From Bordetella avium (GTDB taxonomy: Bacteria; Pseudomonadota; Gammaproteobacteria; Burkholderiales; Burkholderiaceae_B), in NCBI RefSeq assembly GCF_034424645.1, contig NZ_CP139969.1, forward strand, positions 2,480,001 to 2,544,000: a stretch of DNA of 64,000 nucleotides, given 5' to 3'. Made by a program: the position numbers and the translations under genes. The notes beneath the pieces are model-generated. The model was not told where the DNA came from. It saw nothing but the letters and a program-made list of their open reading frames with translations, and made no database searches. Shown in pieces: positions 40,528-49,396 of this stretch (its first letter is position 1; each line of letters opens with the position of its first letter).

Positions 40528-40567
40528 TGTCAATCAGGGCGGCGCAAGGGCCGCCCTGATTGACATC
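40526..40567. terminator. Perfect 18-bp inverted repeat between convergent genes
   Basis: Bases 40526-40543 pair with 40550-40567 over 18 bp, with the six-base loop GCAAGG. It begins at the end of the plus-strand epimerase-like gene and precedes the end of the minus-strand aldolase gene. It is a likely bidirectional terminator, although T tracts are short on both sides. Confidence 0.65.
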
Positions 40568-40593
40568 ACCGGAGCAGGCTGGAACAGGTCCGA

Positions 40594-41607
40594 TCAGGCC
40601 TTCAAGATGCGTCTCAGCACCGTCAGTGTCCGTTGGATCGCTTCAGGCGAGATATCGAGATGGGTGACCAAACGCACCGGCCCCTCATAGACGGCGCTCA
40701 TCAGGATGCCCTCTTCTTTCAGGCTGTGGTTCAGGGCCGCACGGTGCTCAGCAGCAAACTGCACGAACACCATATTGGTATGCTGCGACAGCACCTGCAC
40801 ACCAGGCAGCGCAGCCAGACCCGCGCCCAGAACACGGGCATTTTCGTGGTCTTGCGCCAGCCGGGTCACATTGTGATCCAGCGCATAGTGCGCTGCGGCC
40901 GCCAGCACGCCGGCCTGACGCATGCCACCGCCCAGCACCTTGCGCCAGCGGCGCGCCACATCGATCAGTGCCTGGCTGCCCACCAGCACCGACCCCACCG
41001 GTGCGCCCAACCCCTTGGAAAAGCAGATCGACACGCTGTCAAACGGCTGGCACAGCGTCTCTAGCGCAAGACCTGTCGCCACGCTGGCATTGAACACTCT
41101 CGCTCCGTCCAAATGGGTGCCCAAGCCCTTGCTCCGGGCGAACGCCGTGGCCTCCAGAATGTAATCCTGCGGGATAACCTTGCCGTGAAAGGTGTTCTCC
41201 AGCGCCAGTAATCGTGTGCGCGCATAGTGCGCATCGCCCTCCGGCTTGATGGCCGCGGCCAACTTGGCCAGTGGCAGTGAGCCATCGGGGTCATGCTCGA
41301 CAGGCTGAGGCTGGATGCTGGCCAACACCGCCGCACCGCCCCCTTCATACTTATAAGTGTGCGCCAACTGGCCCACCAGATACTCGTCGCCACGGCCGCA
41401 ATGCGCCATCAGGCCTGCCAGATTGCTTTGTGTACCCGTGGGGAAGAATAAGCCCGCTTCCTTGCCGGCTCGCTCGGCCACTGCCCGCTGTAGTCGGATG
41501 ACACTGGGATCATCACCCATCACGTCATCACCCACAGGCGCCTGTGCCATCACCTGCAACATGGCCGCCGAAGGACGGGTTACGGTATCGCTACGAAAAT
41601 CGATCAT
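40594..41607 (-). CDS. ltaE: Low-specificity L-threonine aldolase
   Basis: A PLP enzyme that splits L-threonine and L-allo-threonine to glycine and acetaldehyde. The 337 residues begin MIDFRSDTVTRPS, the family start. PLP is held by Lys198 in SICFSKGLGAPVGSVL; HLDGARVFNA carries the Asp contacting the pyridine ring. The start at 41607 has a purine-rich GGAAGG upstream. It stands alone between the epimerase-like gene and the broken membrane-protein gene at 41621. Confidence 0.94.
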   Translation of the reverse strand: MIDFRSDTVTRPSAAMLQVMAQAPVGDDVMGDDPSVIRLQRAVAERAGKEAGLFFPTGTQSNLAGLMAHCGRGDEYLVGQLAHTYKYEGGGAAVLASIQPQPVEHDPDGSLPLAKLAAAIKPEGDAHYARTRLLALENTFHGKVIPQDYILEATAFARSKGLGTHLDGARVFNASVATGLALETLCQPFDSVSICFSKGLGAPVGSVLVGSQALIDVARRWRKVLGGGMRQAGVLAAAAHYALDHNVTRLAQDHENARVLGAGLAALPGVQVLSQHTNMVFVQFAAEHRAALNHSLKEEGILMSAVYEGPVRLVTHLDISPEAIQRTLTVLRRILKA

Positions 41608-41620
41608 CTTGCCTTCCCTT

Positions 41621-41884
41621 TCATTCGCGGGCTTTGCGCGGCCGAGCCCTGCTGACCGCCACAATCCCCGCCATAATCAAAACCATGCCCGCCAACGCTA
41701 TCGGCGCCGGGCGTTCGAAGCATCAACCAGGCCAGCGCAATCGCCACGAGAATGATATAGGCCATTCCCGCCCACAATTGCCACCCCACACTGGGGAAAT
41801 CTGCGGCACCATCCAAGCCCAGGGCAACAAGCCGCCCGCCAGCATCAGGCTCAAGCCGATGCGGTCGACACTGCTACGGTTCAT
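41621..41884 (-). pseudogene. Small membrane-protein gene with two compensating frameshifts
   Basis: The ATG at 41884 has GGAGG seven bases upstream. The first frame gives a hydrophobic start (MNRSSVDRIGLSLMLAGG), then loses sense and stops. Another frame gives WQLWAGMAYIILVAIALAW, a clear membrane segment. The original frame then returns with IALAGMVLIMAGIVAVSRARP and a TGA at 41623-41621. A product of about 87 residues with three membrane segments can be built only by shifting frame twice. I do not recognise the family. It may be a true pseudogene or contain two sequencing errors. It lies just downstream of the acs terminator and 14 bases before ltaE. Confidence 0.6.
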
Positions 41885-41920
41885 CGCAAACCCTCCAGAA
41901 AACAGACCCAGGTTTCAGGC

Positions 41921-41948
41921 AAAAAAAAGCCTGCGATCTCGCGCAGGC
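41921..41948 (-). terminator. Rho-independent terminator of acs
   Basis: GCCTGCG (41929-41935) and CGCAGGC (41942-41948) form a 7-bp stem, followed on the minus strand by eight T residues. It lies 28 bases after the acs stop. Confidence 0.9.
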
Positions 41949-41975
41949 CTTAATGATGCGCCCTGGCAATCCGGC

Positions 41976-43955
41976 TTAAAGCGGTTTGGCCAATTGTTCA
42001 AGAATGGCAGGATTTTCCAGCGTAGACACATCCTGCGTCACTTCTTCGCCCTTGGCCACCACGCGCAACAGACGGCGCATGATCTTGCCAGAACGCGTCT
42101 TGGGCAGGTTGTCGCCAAACCGGATGTCCTTGGGCTTGGCAATGGGGCCGATTTCCTTGGCGACCCAATCACGCAATTGCTTGGCGATGGCTTGCGCCGC
42201 TTCGCCTTCCGGACGCGCGCCTTTGAGCACCACAAAAGCCACGACGGCTTCGCCAGTGGTGTCATCAGGACGCCCCACCACGGCTGCCTCGGCCACCAGC
42301 TCATGCGCAACCAGCGCCGACTCGACTTCCATCGTGCCCAGGCGGTGGCCGGAGACGTTAAGCACGTCGTCGATGCGACCCATGATCCAGAAATAGCCGT
42401 CCGCGTCGCGCTGCGCGCCGTCGCCCGCGAGATAATAGCCGCGCAGCTCAGCAGGGAAATAGCTCTTTTTGAAACGCTCGGGGTCGCCCCAGATGGTGCG
42501 TATCATCGAAGGCCAGGGCCGCTTGATGACCAGGAAACCGCCATTACCCTGCTCGACATCGGCCCCCGTCTCATCGACGATGGCCGCAGTAATGCCGGGC
42601 AAAGGCAAGGTGCACGACCCCGGCTTGAGCGGCGTGGCGCCTGGCAAGGGCGTAATCATGTGACCACCCGTCTCGGTCTGCCACCAAGTATCGACAATCG
42701 GGCAACGCTCTTGGCCGACCTGTTTGTGATACCAGATCCAAGCCTCCGGATTAATGGGTTCGCCCACCGTGCCGATAATGCGCAGACTGTTCAAATCGAA
42801 GTTGCGCGGATGCGTTTGCGGTGCGGCCTCCGATGCCTTGATGAGCGAACGGATGGCAGTGGGCGCGGTGTAAAAAACGCTGACCTTATGACGCGCAATC
42901 ATGTCCCAGAAACGGCCTGCATTGGGGAAAGTCGGCACCCCCTCGAACACGACCTGCGTCAACCCTGCCGCCAGGGGGCCATAGGTAATATAAGTGTGAC
43001 CGGTGATCCAGCCCACATCCGCCGTGCACCAATAGACATCGCTGGCGCGAGCGTCAAACGTCCACTTGACCGTCAGCAAGGACCACAGCAGATAACCGGC
43101 CGAAGCATGCTGCACGCCCTTGGGCTTTCCTGTCGAGCCCGAGGTATAGAGGATGAACAGCGGATGCTCAGCCTCGACCGGCACCGGCTCGCAGGTATCC
43201 GGCTGGCCGGCCTGCACCTCATGCATCCAGAGATCACGGCCCTCTTGCCAGGCGATCTTGCCGCCGGTGCGGCGGTAAACGATCACCTTGGAGACCGCAT
43301 CGCAGCCCCCCATCGCAAAGGCTTCTTCAACGGCAGGCTTGAGCGGAATGACCTTGCCGCCGCGCACCTGCTCATCGGCCGTGATGACAAGCGACGCGCC
43401 CACGTCAACAATGCGTTCCTGCAAACTCTTGGCCGAGAAACCGCCGAACACCACCGAGTGGGTCACGCCCAAACGGGCGCAGGCCTGCATGGCCACCACG
43501 GCCTCAATCGACATGGGCATGTAGATGATGGCGCGATCGCCCTTCTTGTAGCCCAGGGACTTCAAGCCATTGGCGAAGCGGCAGACACGGGCCAGCAGCT
43601 CACGGTAGCTGACTTTCTCGACCTGGCCGTCATCGGCCTCGAAAATGATGGCCGTCTTGTCGGCGTTGCCATTGCCGAGATGAACATCCAGACAATTGGC
43701 CGACACATTCAGTTCACCGTCGCCAAACCAGCGGTAAAACGGCGCGTTGCTTTCGTCCAGCACCTCGGTGAAAGGCTTGGTCCATTGCAGGTTCTCGCGC
43801 GCATGGCGCGCCCAGAAACCGTTGAAATCCTGCTCGGCTTCCTGGCATAGCGCCCGATAGGCCTCCATGCCGGAAATGCTGGCGCCCTCGACGGCGCGCT
43901 CGGGCGGGGGAAACACACGGTTTTCCACCAGGACGGATTGGATGGCGTTAGACAT
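41976..43955 (-). CDS. acs: Acetyl-CoA synthetase
   Basis: Activates acetate to acetyl-CoA through acetyl-AMP. The 659 residues have the ACAS N-terminal domain (about 30-85), [22 protein letters not shown] with the A3 motif (about 262-275), [16 protein letters not shown] with the Trp that limits the acyl pocket to acetate (about 415), [25 protein letters not shown] (A7/A8), and the acetylatable Lys in [12 protein letters not shown] near the end. GGAG lies eight bases before the ATG. It is longer than the PrpE at 45797 and clearly a separate paralogue. Confidence 0.96.
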   Translation of the reverse strand: MSNAIQSVLVENRVFPPPERAVEGASISGMEAYRALCQEAEQDFNGFWARHARENLQWTKPFTEVLDESNAPFYRWFGDGELNVSANCLDVHLGNGNADKTAIIFEADDGQVEKVSYRELLARVCRFANGLKSLGYKKGDRAIIYMPMSIEAVVAMQACARLGVTHSVVFGGFSAKSLQERIVDVGASLVITADEQVRGGKVIPLKPAVEEAFAMGGCDAVSKVIVYRRTGGKIAWQEGRDLWMHEVQAGQPDTCEPVPVEAEHPLFILYTSGSTGKPKGVQHASAGYLLWSLLTVKWTFDARASDVYWCTADVGWITGHTYITYGPLAAGLTQVVFEGVPTFPNAGRFWDMIARHKVSVFYTAPTAIRSLIKASEAAPQTHPRNFDLNSLRIIGTVGEPINPEAWIWYHKQVGQERCPIVDTWWQTETGGHMITPLPGATPLKPGSCTLPLPGITAAIVDETGADVEQGNGGFLVIKRPWPSMIRTIWGDPERFKKSYFPAELRGYYLAGDGAQRDADGYFWIMGRIDDVLNVSGHRLGTMEVESALVAHELVAEAAVVGRPDDTTGEAVVAFVVLKGARPEGEAAQAIAKQLRDWVAKEIGPIAKPKDIRFGDNLPKTRSGKIMRRLLRVVAKGEEVTQDVSTLENPAILEQLAKPL

Positions 43956-44094
43956 GGTTTGTCTCCGGATTCGTGATTATTGATGCTGCGGTTGTGCTAA
44001 GGCGCAACCCTAGCGTCATGCTCTTGTGGGCGGCGAGCTAAACGCTCATCTGGCGCCCTTTTTAAAAGTGAATATATAAGCATAGCAGCCGGCC
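43956..44094 (-). promoter_or_regulatory. Region upstream of acs
   Basis: The 139 bases between the MFS gene and acs contain an inverted repeat GGTTGTGC (43990-43997) / GCGCAACC (44002-44009), with one mismatch, about 40 bases before the acs start, and an AT-rich block (44062-44085). A promoter is expected here but no single good -35/-10 pair stands out. Confidence 0.35.
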
Positions 44095-45396
44095 TCAGGC
44101 CGCTCTTATGCGGGCAATACCCCTCGCCAGGTCAACGCGGCTGAGCAGCGCAAGACCTCCCACGAAGAACAAGCCCGTCACAAGTATGGCCAGACGCTGA
44201 TTGCCTGCCGTGACCCAAGTCACCAGGCCGTAGGTCAAGGGCCCGACGACTGCCGCTAATTGCACCGCGAAAGTCCACAGTGCGAAAAACTCCGCCAGCC
44301 GCCCGGGTGGCGCCATAGCTCCCGTCATGGCCCGTCCGGCGCTCTGGCTCGTGCCCATGCACAAGCCCGCCAGTGTTGCCGCAATCCAGAACACCGTTGC
44401 AGTGGTGGCTGCATAGGCCAGCAGCACCATGATGATCCAGCACCCCAGCGTCATGGCCAGCGCGCGCTTGTGGCCAATGCCATCCTGCACATAGCCGAAA
44501 CAGAACGCGCCTAAGGCCGCGGCGATATTGACGGCAAACACCAGCAGCATGATCTGCGGCATCGTGAAACCCATCGCTTCCTTGGCATAGATAGCCGCTA
44601 GGGTGATCACGACAGCAATGCCGGCGTGATAGCAGGCGCCGCAAATCAGCAGGCTGCGAAACTCGGGATAGCGCTCGCCGGTTTCGCGCCAGGCAGCCGC
44701 CAGTCGCCGCAGCATGCCGGGCCCCTGGCGGTGCAGGCTGCGTGCGTGCGAACGCTCACGCAACATGAAAAAGGAAGGCAGCGCGGCCAACATGAATACC
44801 GCACAGGTCAGGGTGATCACCCAGGGCACATATTGCGCCGCCTCCTGCCCCGCCGCCTCGCCAGCGCTGACTACGGCCAGACACAGACCCAACGTCAACA
44901 TACCGCCGCAATAGCCGAAACCCCAGCCCCAGCCAGACACCCGGCCCAAGGCTTCAGGCCGCGCCAGCTCGGGCAAGAACGACGCCACCACCGACTCGCC
45001 CACGCAATAGCAGTAATTCGACAGGACGACCGCCACCAGGGCCAGCCAGACATCACCCGGGCCGGTCTGGGTCAGCAATGACATCGCGAGTACGCAACCC
45101 ACGGTGCTGGTGTAGAGCAAGCGCCGCTTGCCGGCACGCGCATCGGCGCGCGCGCCTAGCGCCGGCATAGTCAGCATGACGACCAGATATGACAGCGACA
45201 ATGCCGCCGTCCAGGCCAGCGTTGCCCATTGCGCGCTCTGGGCCACCACGGCCACGAAATACGTGCTGAATACCGTCGTCAAAATGACGGTGGTGTAGCC
45301 GGAGTTGGCGAAGTCATACATGGCCCAGGCCCAGACCTCACGCCGGCGCACGCCGGAGTTCAACATCCCGCTGACGCTGTCCGGCGGCACACTCAC
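44095..45396 (-). CDS. MFS transporter, UMF1/Atg22-like family
   Basis: A 433-residue inner-membrane transporter with about 12 membrane segments. The N-terminal WAMYDFANSGYTTVILTTVF (about residues 22-41) is the hallmark of the UMF1 (Atg22-like) branch of the major facilitator superfamily. GALADARAGKRR-like loop (GARADARAGKRRLL, about 80-93) is the conserved cytoplasmic MFS motif A. The substrate is unknown; relatives in vacuoles export amino acids. The ATG overlaps the stop of the GlcG-like gene by four bases, so it is translated in step with it and with prpE. Confidence 0.88.
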   Translation of the reverse strand: MSVPPDSVSGMLNSGVRRREVWAWAMYDFANSGYTTVILTTVFSTYFVAVVAQSAQWATLAWTAALSLSYLVVMLTMPALGARADARAGKRRLLYTSTVGCVLAMSLLTQTGPGDVWLALVAVVLSNYCYCVGESVVASFLPELARPEALGRVSGWGWGFGYCGGMLTLGLCLAVVSAGEAAGQEAAQYVPWVITLTCAVFMLAALPSFFMLRERSHARSLHRQGPGMLRRLAAAWRETGERYPEFRSLLICGACYHAGIAVVITLAAIYAKEAMGFTMPQIMLLVFAVNIAAALGAFCFGYVQDGIGHKRALAMTLGCWIIMVLLAYAATTATVFWIAATLAGLCMGTSQSAGRAMTGAMAPPGRLAEFFALWTFAVQLAAVVGPLTYGLVTWVTAGNQRLAILVTGLFFVGGLALLSRVDLARGIARIRAA

Positions 45397-45800
45397 AGGG
45401 CAAGCGCCCCGATGCCGGCACGGGCGATTTCCGCGTCCTCACTGGACTTCACACCCGAAACCCCCACGGCCCCCACCACCTGGCCATCGGCAAGAACGGG
45501 GACGCCCCCTTCCAGCAAGGCTTCCAGCTCAGGAACGGACAGGAAAGAATGACGGCCGTTGTTAATGAGTTCTTCATAGTTGCGCGACTCACGGCGACCC
45601 AGCGCCGAAGTGCGCGCCTTGGCTGCGGCGATGTAAGCAGAAATAGGCGCAGCGCCGTCACCGCGCAACGCGCCCAGCAGATGACCGCCATCGTCCACCA
45701 CGGCGATGGACACGGCCCATTGATGAGCCAAGGCGTGCGCCTCGGCCGCCGCGAGAATTTTCTTGACGTCTTCAGTGCCCAGGACGAGTTTGGACTTCAT
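45393..45800 (-). CDS. GlcG/HbpS-family haem-binding-like protein
   Basis: A 135-residue Haem_degrading/GlcG (formerly DUF336) protein. The fold is marked by VSIAVVDDGGHLLGALRGDGA (about 30-50), AAKARTSALGRRES and GGVPVLADGQVVGAVGVSGVKSSEDAEIARAG (about 98-128). Relatives include HbpS, which binds haem, and GlcG of glycolate operons, of unknown function. No signal peptide is present. It overlaps prpE upstream by four bases and the MFS gene downstream by four bases. A link to propionate metabolism is inferred from this coupling only. Confidence 0.88.
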   Translation of the reverse strand: MKSKLVLGTEDVKKILAAAEAHALAHQWAVSIAVVDDGGHLLGALRGDGAAPISAYIAAAKARTSALGRRESRNYEELINNGRHSFLSVPELEALLEGGVPVLADGQVVGAVGVSGVKSSEDAEIARAGIGALAL

Positions 45801-47686
45801 TGCAGCGATTCCTTGATCTGTTCGAGTGACGAGGGGTCTTCAATAGTGGTGAGATCGCCGGGATCGCGACCTTCGCAAATAGCCACAATGGCCCGGCGCA
45901 ACACTTTGCCGGACCGTGTCTTGGGTAACGCCCCGACAAAGCGGATGCGCGCCGGCCGCGCCACCGCGCCCAGCTGATCTTCCACCACGCGCATGATAGC
46001 CCCTTCCAAGGCTTGCGCCGCAGCCGACGCATCAAGGGTTTCCGGTCTTTTCAGCACCACGAAAGCCAGAGCCACCTGACCTTTAAGGCTATCCGACACC
46101 CCCACGACTGCGCACTCGGCCACGTCCTCATGGCTATTGACGGATTCTTCGATTTCGCGCGTGCCCAGGCGATGTCCCGCGACATTGATCACATCATCGG
46201 TGCGCCCCAGGATGAACCAATAGCCGTCTTCGTCGCGCAAACCCCAGTCAAAGGTCGAATACAACTGACGGCCGGGGATGGAGCTGAAATAAGTCTGCAC
46301 AAACCGCTCATCATCTCCCCAGAGCGTGGACAAGGCTCCTGGCGGCAAGGGCGGCGCAATCGCCACCACCCCCTTCTCGCCCGCCCCCAGATCCTCTCCG
46401 CTTATCTCGCTGACGACGCGCACATCAAACCCATATACCGGAAATGACGGACTGCCAAAACGCGTCGGCACCTGCTCGACGCCGGGCTGCGCGGACAGAA
46501 TCGGCCAGCCGGACTCCGTCTGCCAATAGTTATCGATGATGGGTTTGCCCAGACCTTCACCTATCCATTGCGCCGTAGGCTCGTCCAGCGGTTCACCCGC
46601 CAGGTAAAGCGCGCGCAAGGATGACAGATCATGCTGCCTGAGCAAGGCCGGTTCCTGGCGCTTGAGCACGCGCACCGCAGTCGGGGCGGAAAACAGGGTA
46701 TTGACACGATAGCGCTCCACGAGGCGCCAAAGAATCGCCCCGTCAAGCCGCACCGGCGTGCCCTCATACAGAATGCTGGCCTGCCCGCCTATCAGCGGCC
46801 CGTAAACAATATAAGAGTGGCCCACCACCCAGCCGATATCGCTGGTGCAGAAATAGGTATCGCCGGGTTTGCCGTCAAACAGATATTCCATCGAGGACGC
46901 CAACGCCACGGCATATCCCCCCGTATCTCGCTGCACGCCTTTGGGGCGGCCGGTCGTGCCCGAGGTGTAGAGAATGTAGCTCGGCTCGGATGACTCCAGC
47001 CAGGTCACGGGCACCCGCGCGCCCTCATGCCGGGCGCGCAGCGCTGCGTAATCATGGTCGCGGCCCGGTTGGCGTTCGCAGGCCGCCAAACCCCGGTCAA
47101 ACACGAGCACGCTGGCAGGAGGATGCTGCGCCAGCGCCAGCGCCTTATCCAGCAGCGGCTTGTAGGCCACCACCTTGCCAGCGCGTGAACCGCCGTCGGT
47201 GCATACCACCACTTTAGGCCGGGCATCATCGATGCGCTGAGCAAGATTGACCGAGGCAAAACCGCCAAACACCACGGAATGGATAGCGCCGATGCGTGCG
47301 CAGGCCAGCATGACGAACACCGCTTCCGGCACCATGGGCATGTACAGCAGCACACGGTCGCCACGGCCTACCCCCTGCTCGCGCAACATGGACGCCACCG
47401 CGTTCACCTCCTCATACAGCTCACGCCGCGTGTACACCTGCTCGCGGTCCACCTCTGTCGACACCCAGATCAGCGCAGGAGCATCCGCGGCCTGGGGCAA
47501 CCAGCGATCCACGCCGTTGTAGCAAAGATTCGTGCGCCCACCGACAAACCATCGTGAAAAAGGGGGGTGGCTAAAGTCCAAGACTTCGTCGAACGGCGTT
47601 TCCCAGTGAATGCGCCCTGCCTGCTCACGCCAAAAGGCATCCCTATCGTGAATCGACCGATAGTGGAAATCCCGGGTTCTTTCCAT
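45797..47686 (-). CDS. prpE: Propionyl-CoA synthetase
   Basis: Activates propionate to propionyl-CoA through propionyl-AMP; propionyl-CoA then feeds the methylcitrate enzymes PrpC and PrpB encoded at 7995-10159. The 629 residues match PrpE (about 628). Motifs are YILYTSGTTGRPKGVQRDTGGY (A3, about 243-262, with the PrpE-type RDTGGYAVAL), NYWQTESGWPI (about 392), FDWGLRDEDGYWFILGRTDDV, and the catalytic Lys in KTRSGKVLRRAI. AGGAG lies seven bases before the ATG. It is the first gene of prpE-glcG-like-MFS, far from prpBC. Confidence 0.93.
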   Translation of the reverse strand: MERTRDFHYRSIHDRDAFWREQAGRIHWETPFDEVLDFSHPPFSRWFVGGRTNLCYNGVDRWLPQAADAPALIWVSTEVDREQVYTRRELYEEVNAVASMLREQGVGRGDRVLLYMPMVPEAVFVMLACARIGAIHSVVFGGFASVNLAQRIDDARPKVVVCTDGGSRAGKVVAYKPLLDKALALAQHPPASVLVFDRGLAACERQPGRDHDYAALRARHEGARVPVTWLESSEPSYILYTSGTTGRPKGVQRDTGGYAVALASSMEYLFDGKPGDTYFCTSDIGWVVGHSYIVYGPLIGGQASILYEGTPVRLDGAILWRLVERYRVNTLFSAPTAVRVLKRQEPALLRQHDLSSLRALYLAGEPLDEPTAQWIGEGLGKPIIDNYWQTESGWPILSAQPGVEQVPTRFGSPSFPVYGFDVRVVSEISGEDLGAGEKGVVAIAPPLPPGALSTLWGDDERFVQTYFSSIPGRQLYSTFDWGLRDEDGYWFILGRTDDVINVAGHRLGTREIEESVNSHEDVAECAVVGVSDSLKGQVALAFVVLKRPETLDASAAAQALEGAIMRVVEDQLGAVARPARIRFVGALPKTRSGKVLRRAIVAICEGRDPGDLTTIEDPSSLEQIKESLQ

Positions 47687-47955
47687 GCCTTGTCTCCTGT
47701 TATGGTTTGCCAGCTTTTCTTAGGAATCGGCGATGCTGCCCTAAATCGCCTGCTCTTATTGTCGGCAGTCAACCTTGCACCAGGCTTGCCGGCCACCCCC
47801 GGGATTCCCCCAGGCTTCATTCGGGTACGAAATTTCTACTTTTCCCATGTGCTTACACCCGGATGTAATAATAGGTTTGATAGAATCCAGTCATAAATTT
47901 TTCCTAACCAGGTTTCAGCCCCCAGCTCCGAGGGTCTGAAACGGTTTCGGCGAGC
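47687..47955. promoter_or_regulatory. Divergent region between prpE and the NlpC/P60 gene
   Basis: About 270 bases without a gene. It must hold promoters for both genes. TTGACT on the minus strand near 47790 and TTACAC on the plus strand near 47851 are possible -35 boxes, but neither has a good -10 at the right distance. AT-rich stretches lie at 47863-47912. Confidence 0.35.
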
Positions 47956-48612
47956 ATGCATCGACACTCCTACATCGCGCGTCCCTCCCTCCGCTCAGCC
48001 CGCCGTGGCCTGCGCCTTCTTGCGTCGGTCTTTTGCGTGGCAGTGATGGCCGGATGCGCGACCAAGAGCAACAAGTCTGCTAACGCCTACGACTCCGAAA
48101 TCGACCCCTACGAAACCGAGTGGGTCGCCACTACCGAAGACCCTATCGGTCTTCTGGTGACCCATAAACTCAAGCGCGAACGCCAACGCCAGGTGCAGGC
48201 GCCTTTCCGCAGCGAAAGCGCGCTGGTTGCCGAGGCCCTGAATCAACTGGGTGTGCGTTACCGTTTCGGCGGCACCTCGCCCGACACCGGCTTTGATTGC
48301 AGCGGCCTGATTGCCTATTCAGCTGAACGTTCCCTCGGCCTCAAGCTGCCGCGTAACGCCGCCGACCTCGCTCGCCAATCCACCGTTATCGACCGCAAAG
48401 AACTGCGACCCGGCGACCTAGTGTTTTTCAACACCTTGGGCAGACGCTACTCGCATGTGGGCATTTATATGGGTGACAACCGCTTCGTGCATTCGCCCAG
48501 CGCGGGCGGTGTGGTGCGGGTTGAAAACATGACCATCGCCTACTGGTCCAAGCGTTTTAACGGCGCCCGCCGGCTGGATGGCAGCCTGCTAGCCCAGGCT
48601 TCGAACAACTGA
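47956..48612 (+). CDS. NlpC/P60-family lipoprotein (cell-wall peptidase)
   Basis: A secreted lipoprotein of 218 residues. The signal peptide ends in a lipobox (VMAGC, lipidated Cys34). The NlpC/P60 domain (about 88-205) has the catalytic Cys115 in GFDCSGLIAYS, His167 in YSHVGIYMG and His179 in RFVHSPS. It should cut peptide cross-links or stem peptides of peptidoglycan, like Spr/MepS of E. coli. About 50 residues link the lipid anchor to the domain. Two terminators follow. The protein is probably anchored in the outer membrane. Confidence 0.92.
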   Translation: MHRHSYIARPSLRSARRGLRLLASVFCVAVMAGCATKSNKSANAYDSEIDPYETEWVATTEDPIGLLVTHKLKRERQRQVQAPFRSESALVAEALNQLGVRYRFGGTSPDTGFDCSGLIAYSAERSLGLKLPRNAADLARQSTVIDRKELRPGDLVFFNTLGRRYSHVGIYMGDNRFVHSPSAGGVVRVENMTIAYWSKRFNGARRLDGSLLAQASNN

Positions 48613-48633
48613 TAGCCTTCGCCTCATCAGCCT

Positions 48634-48660
48634 AAAACGCCGGCTTTACGCCGGCGTTTT
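48634..48660 (+). terminator. Rho-independent terminator after the NlpC/P60 gene
   Basis: AAAACGCCGGC (48634-48644) and GCCGGCGTTTT (48650-48660) form an 11-bp stem with a five-base loop; the arm ends in TTTT. Symmetric, so it could work in both directions. Confidence 0.88.
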
Positions 48661-48691
48661 GCCGCTGCAAGCGCGACTGGACACGCCCAAT

Positions 48692-48712
48692 AAAAAGCCC
48701 CGATAACGGGGC
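48692..48712 (-). terminator. Terminator downstream of the DUF2325 gene
   Basis: GCCCCG (48697-48702) and CGGGGC (48707-48712) form a stem with loop ATAA; on the minus strand five T residues follow. It lies 100 bases after the DUF2325 stop and faces the NlpC/P60 terminator. Confidence 0.75.
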
Positions 48713-48811
48713 GCGGACTGGGGCAAACAACCCTACTCATCGCAAGCTAATAAAAGTCAGGACAACACCCGGACATTGGAGGGCAGGACTAAAACGGGTG
48801 GCATGAGGCGT

Positions 48812-49147
48812 TCAGTGTTTGGTGACTTTTTTGTCGCAGGCCTGGCTGCACAGCCCGCATTGCTGAAGGGCTTGCTGCATGCTGCAGACCGAGCGCCGAC
48901 AAGCCACGACCCGTATGCCGCCACGCTGCGCCGCGTTGCGGAAGGTTTTCATGACGTTATGGCCAAGAAAATCGGTTAGAAGAATAACCAACTGCGTGCC
49001 AGATGGCAGTTGCAACGTTTTCTTTTGATGCGAAGGATCACGCCCGCTGATGTGATGCGTGATCGAAATATTGTGCCCCTTCAGCAGATCGGGGATGTTG
49101 CCCAGACGGTCTGCACCGACCACCACCGCGCTCAAGCCTGCCACCAT
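48812..49147 (-). CDS. DUF2325 protein, probably iron-regulated
   Basis: A 111-residue protein of the DUF2325 family (unknown function). Typical parts are AVVVGADRLGNIPDLLKGHNI (about 8-28; a Rossmann-like start), HISGRDPSHQKKT, VILLTDFLGHNVMKTFRNAAQRGG (about 54-77) and VACRRSVCSMQQAL. The C-terminal tail has four Cys in all (CRRSVC and CGLCSQAC region), which could hold a metal. GAGGTG lies seven bases before the ATG. Fur-box-like sequences overlap the promoter (49179-49229), so expression is probably iron-repressed. The gene is monocistronic. Confidence 0.85.
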   Translation of the reverse strand: MVAGLSAVVVGADRLGNIPDLLKGHNISITHHISGRDPSHQKKTLQLPSGTQLVILLTDFLGHNVMKTFRNAAQRGGIRVVACRRSVCSMQQALQQCGLCSQACDKKVTKH

Positions 49148-49178
49148 GATTCACCTCATTGCTGATTGCATGAGCTGT

Positions 49179-49229
49179 AATGATAATGATTCCCATTGAA
49201 TAGTCAATCAAATGAGAGTCATTCCCATT
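49179..49229 (-). promoter_or_regulatory. Promoter with two Fur-box-like sites for the DUF2325 gene
   Basis: On the minus strand TTGACT (49207-49202) and TATCAT (49185-49180) are 16 bases apart. AATGATAATGATTCCCATT (49179-49197) covers the -10 box and matches the 7-1-7 Fur core at 13 of 15 bases. AATGAGAGTCATTCCCATT (49211-49229) is a weaker second copy just upstream of the -35 box. Binding of iron-loaded Fur would block the promoter. Confidence 0.7.
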
Positions 49230-49396
49230 TAATTATTTTAATCGGGTAGCAACTCGGCATAGCTTCCCTGACCCCTTCCTCCCAGGCCATTTGCTAACGC
49301 TATCTCGCCGGTCGCAGCCGGCTGGCCGCCAACAGCTTGAACGGCCTATCTGCCAGGGGATGCCCCCCCTGAAGCGCGGATAGATCAACACCAGGC

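Noticed and set aside
48776..48979. A 67-codon plus-strand frame
   Set aside because: Lies opposite the DUF2325 gene, which has family motifs, a ribosome-binding site and a promoter.
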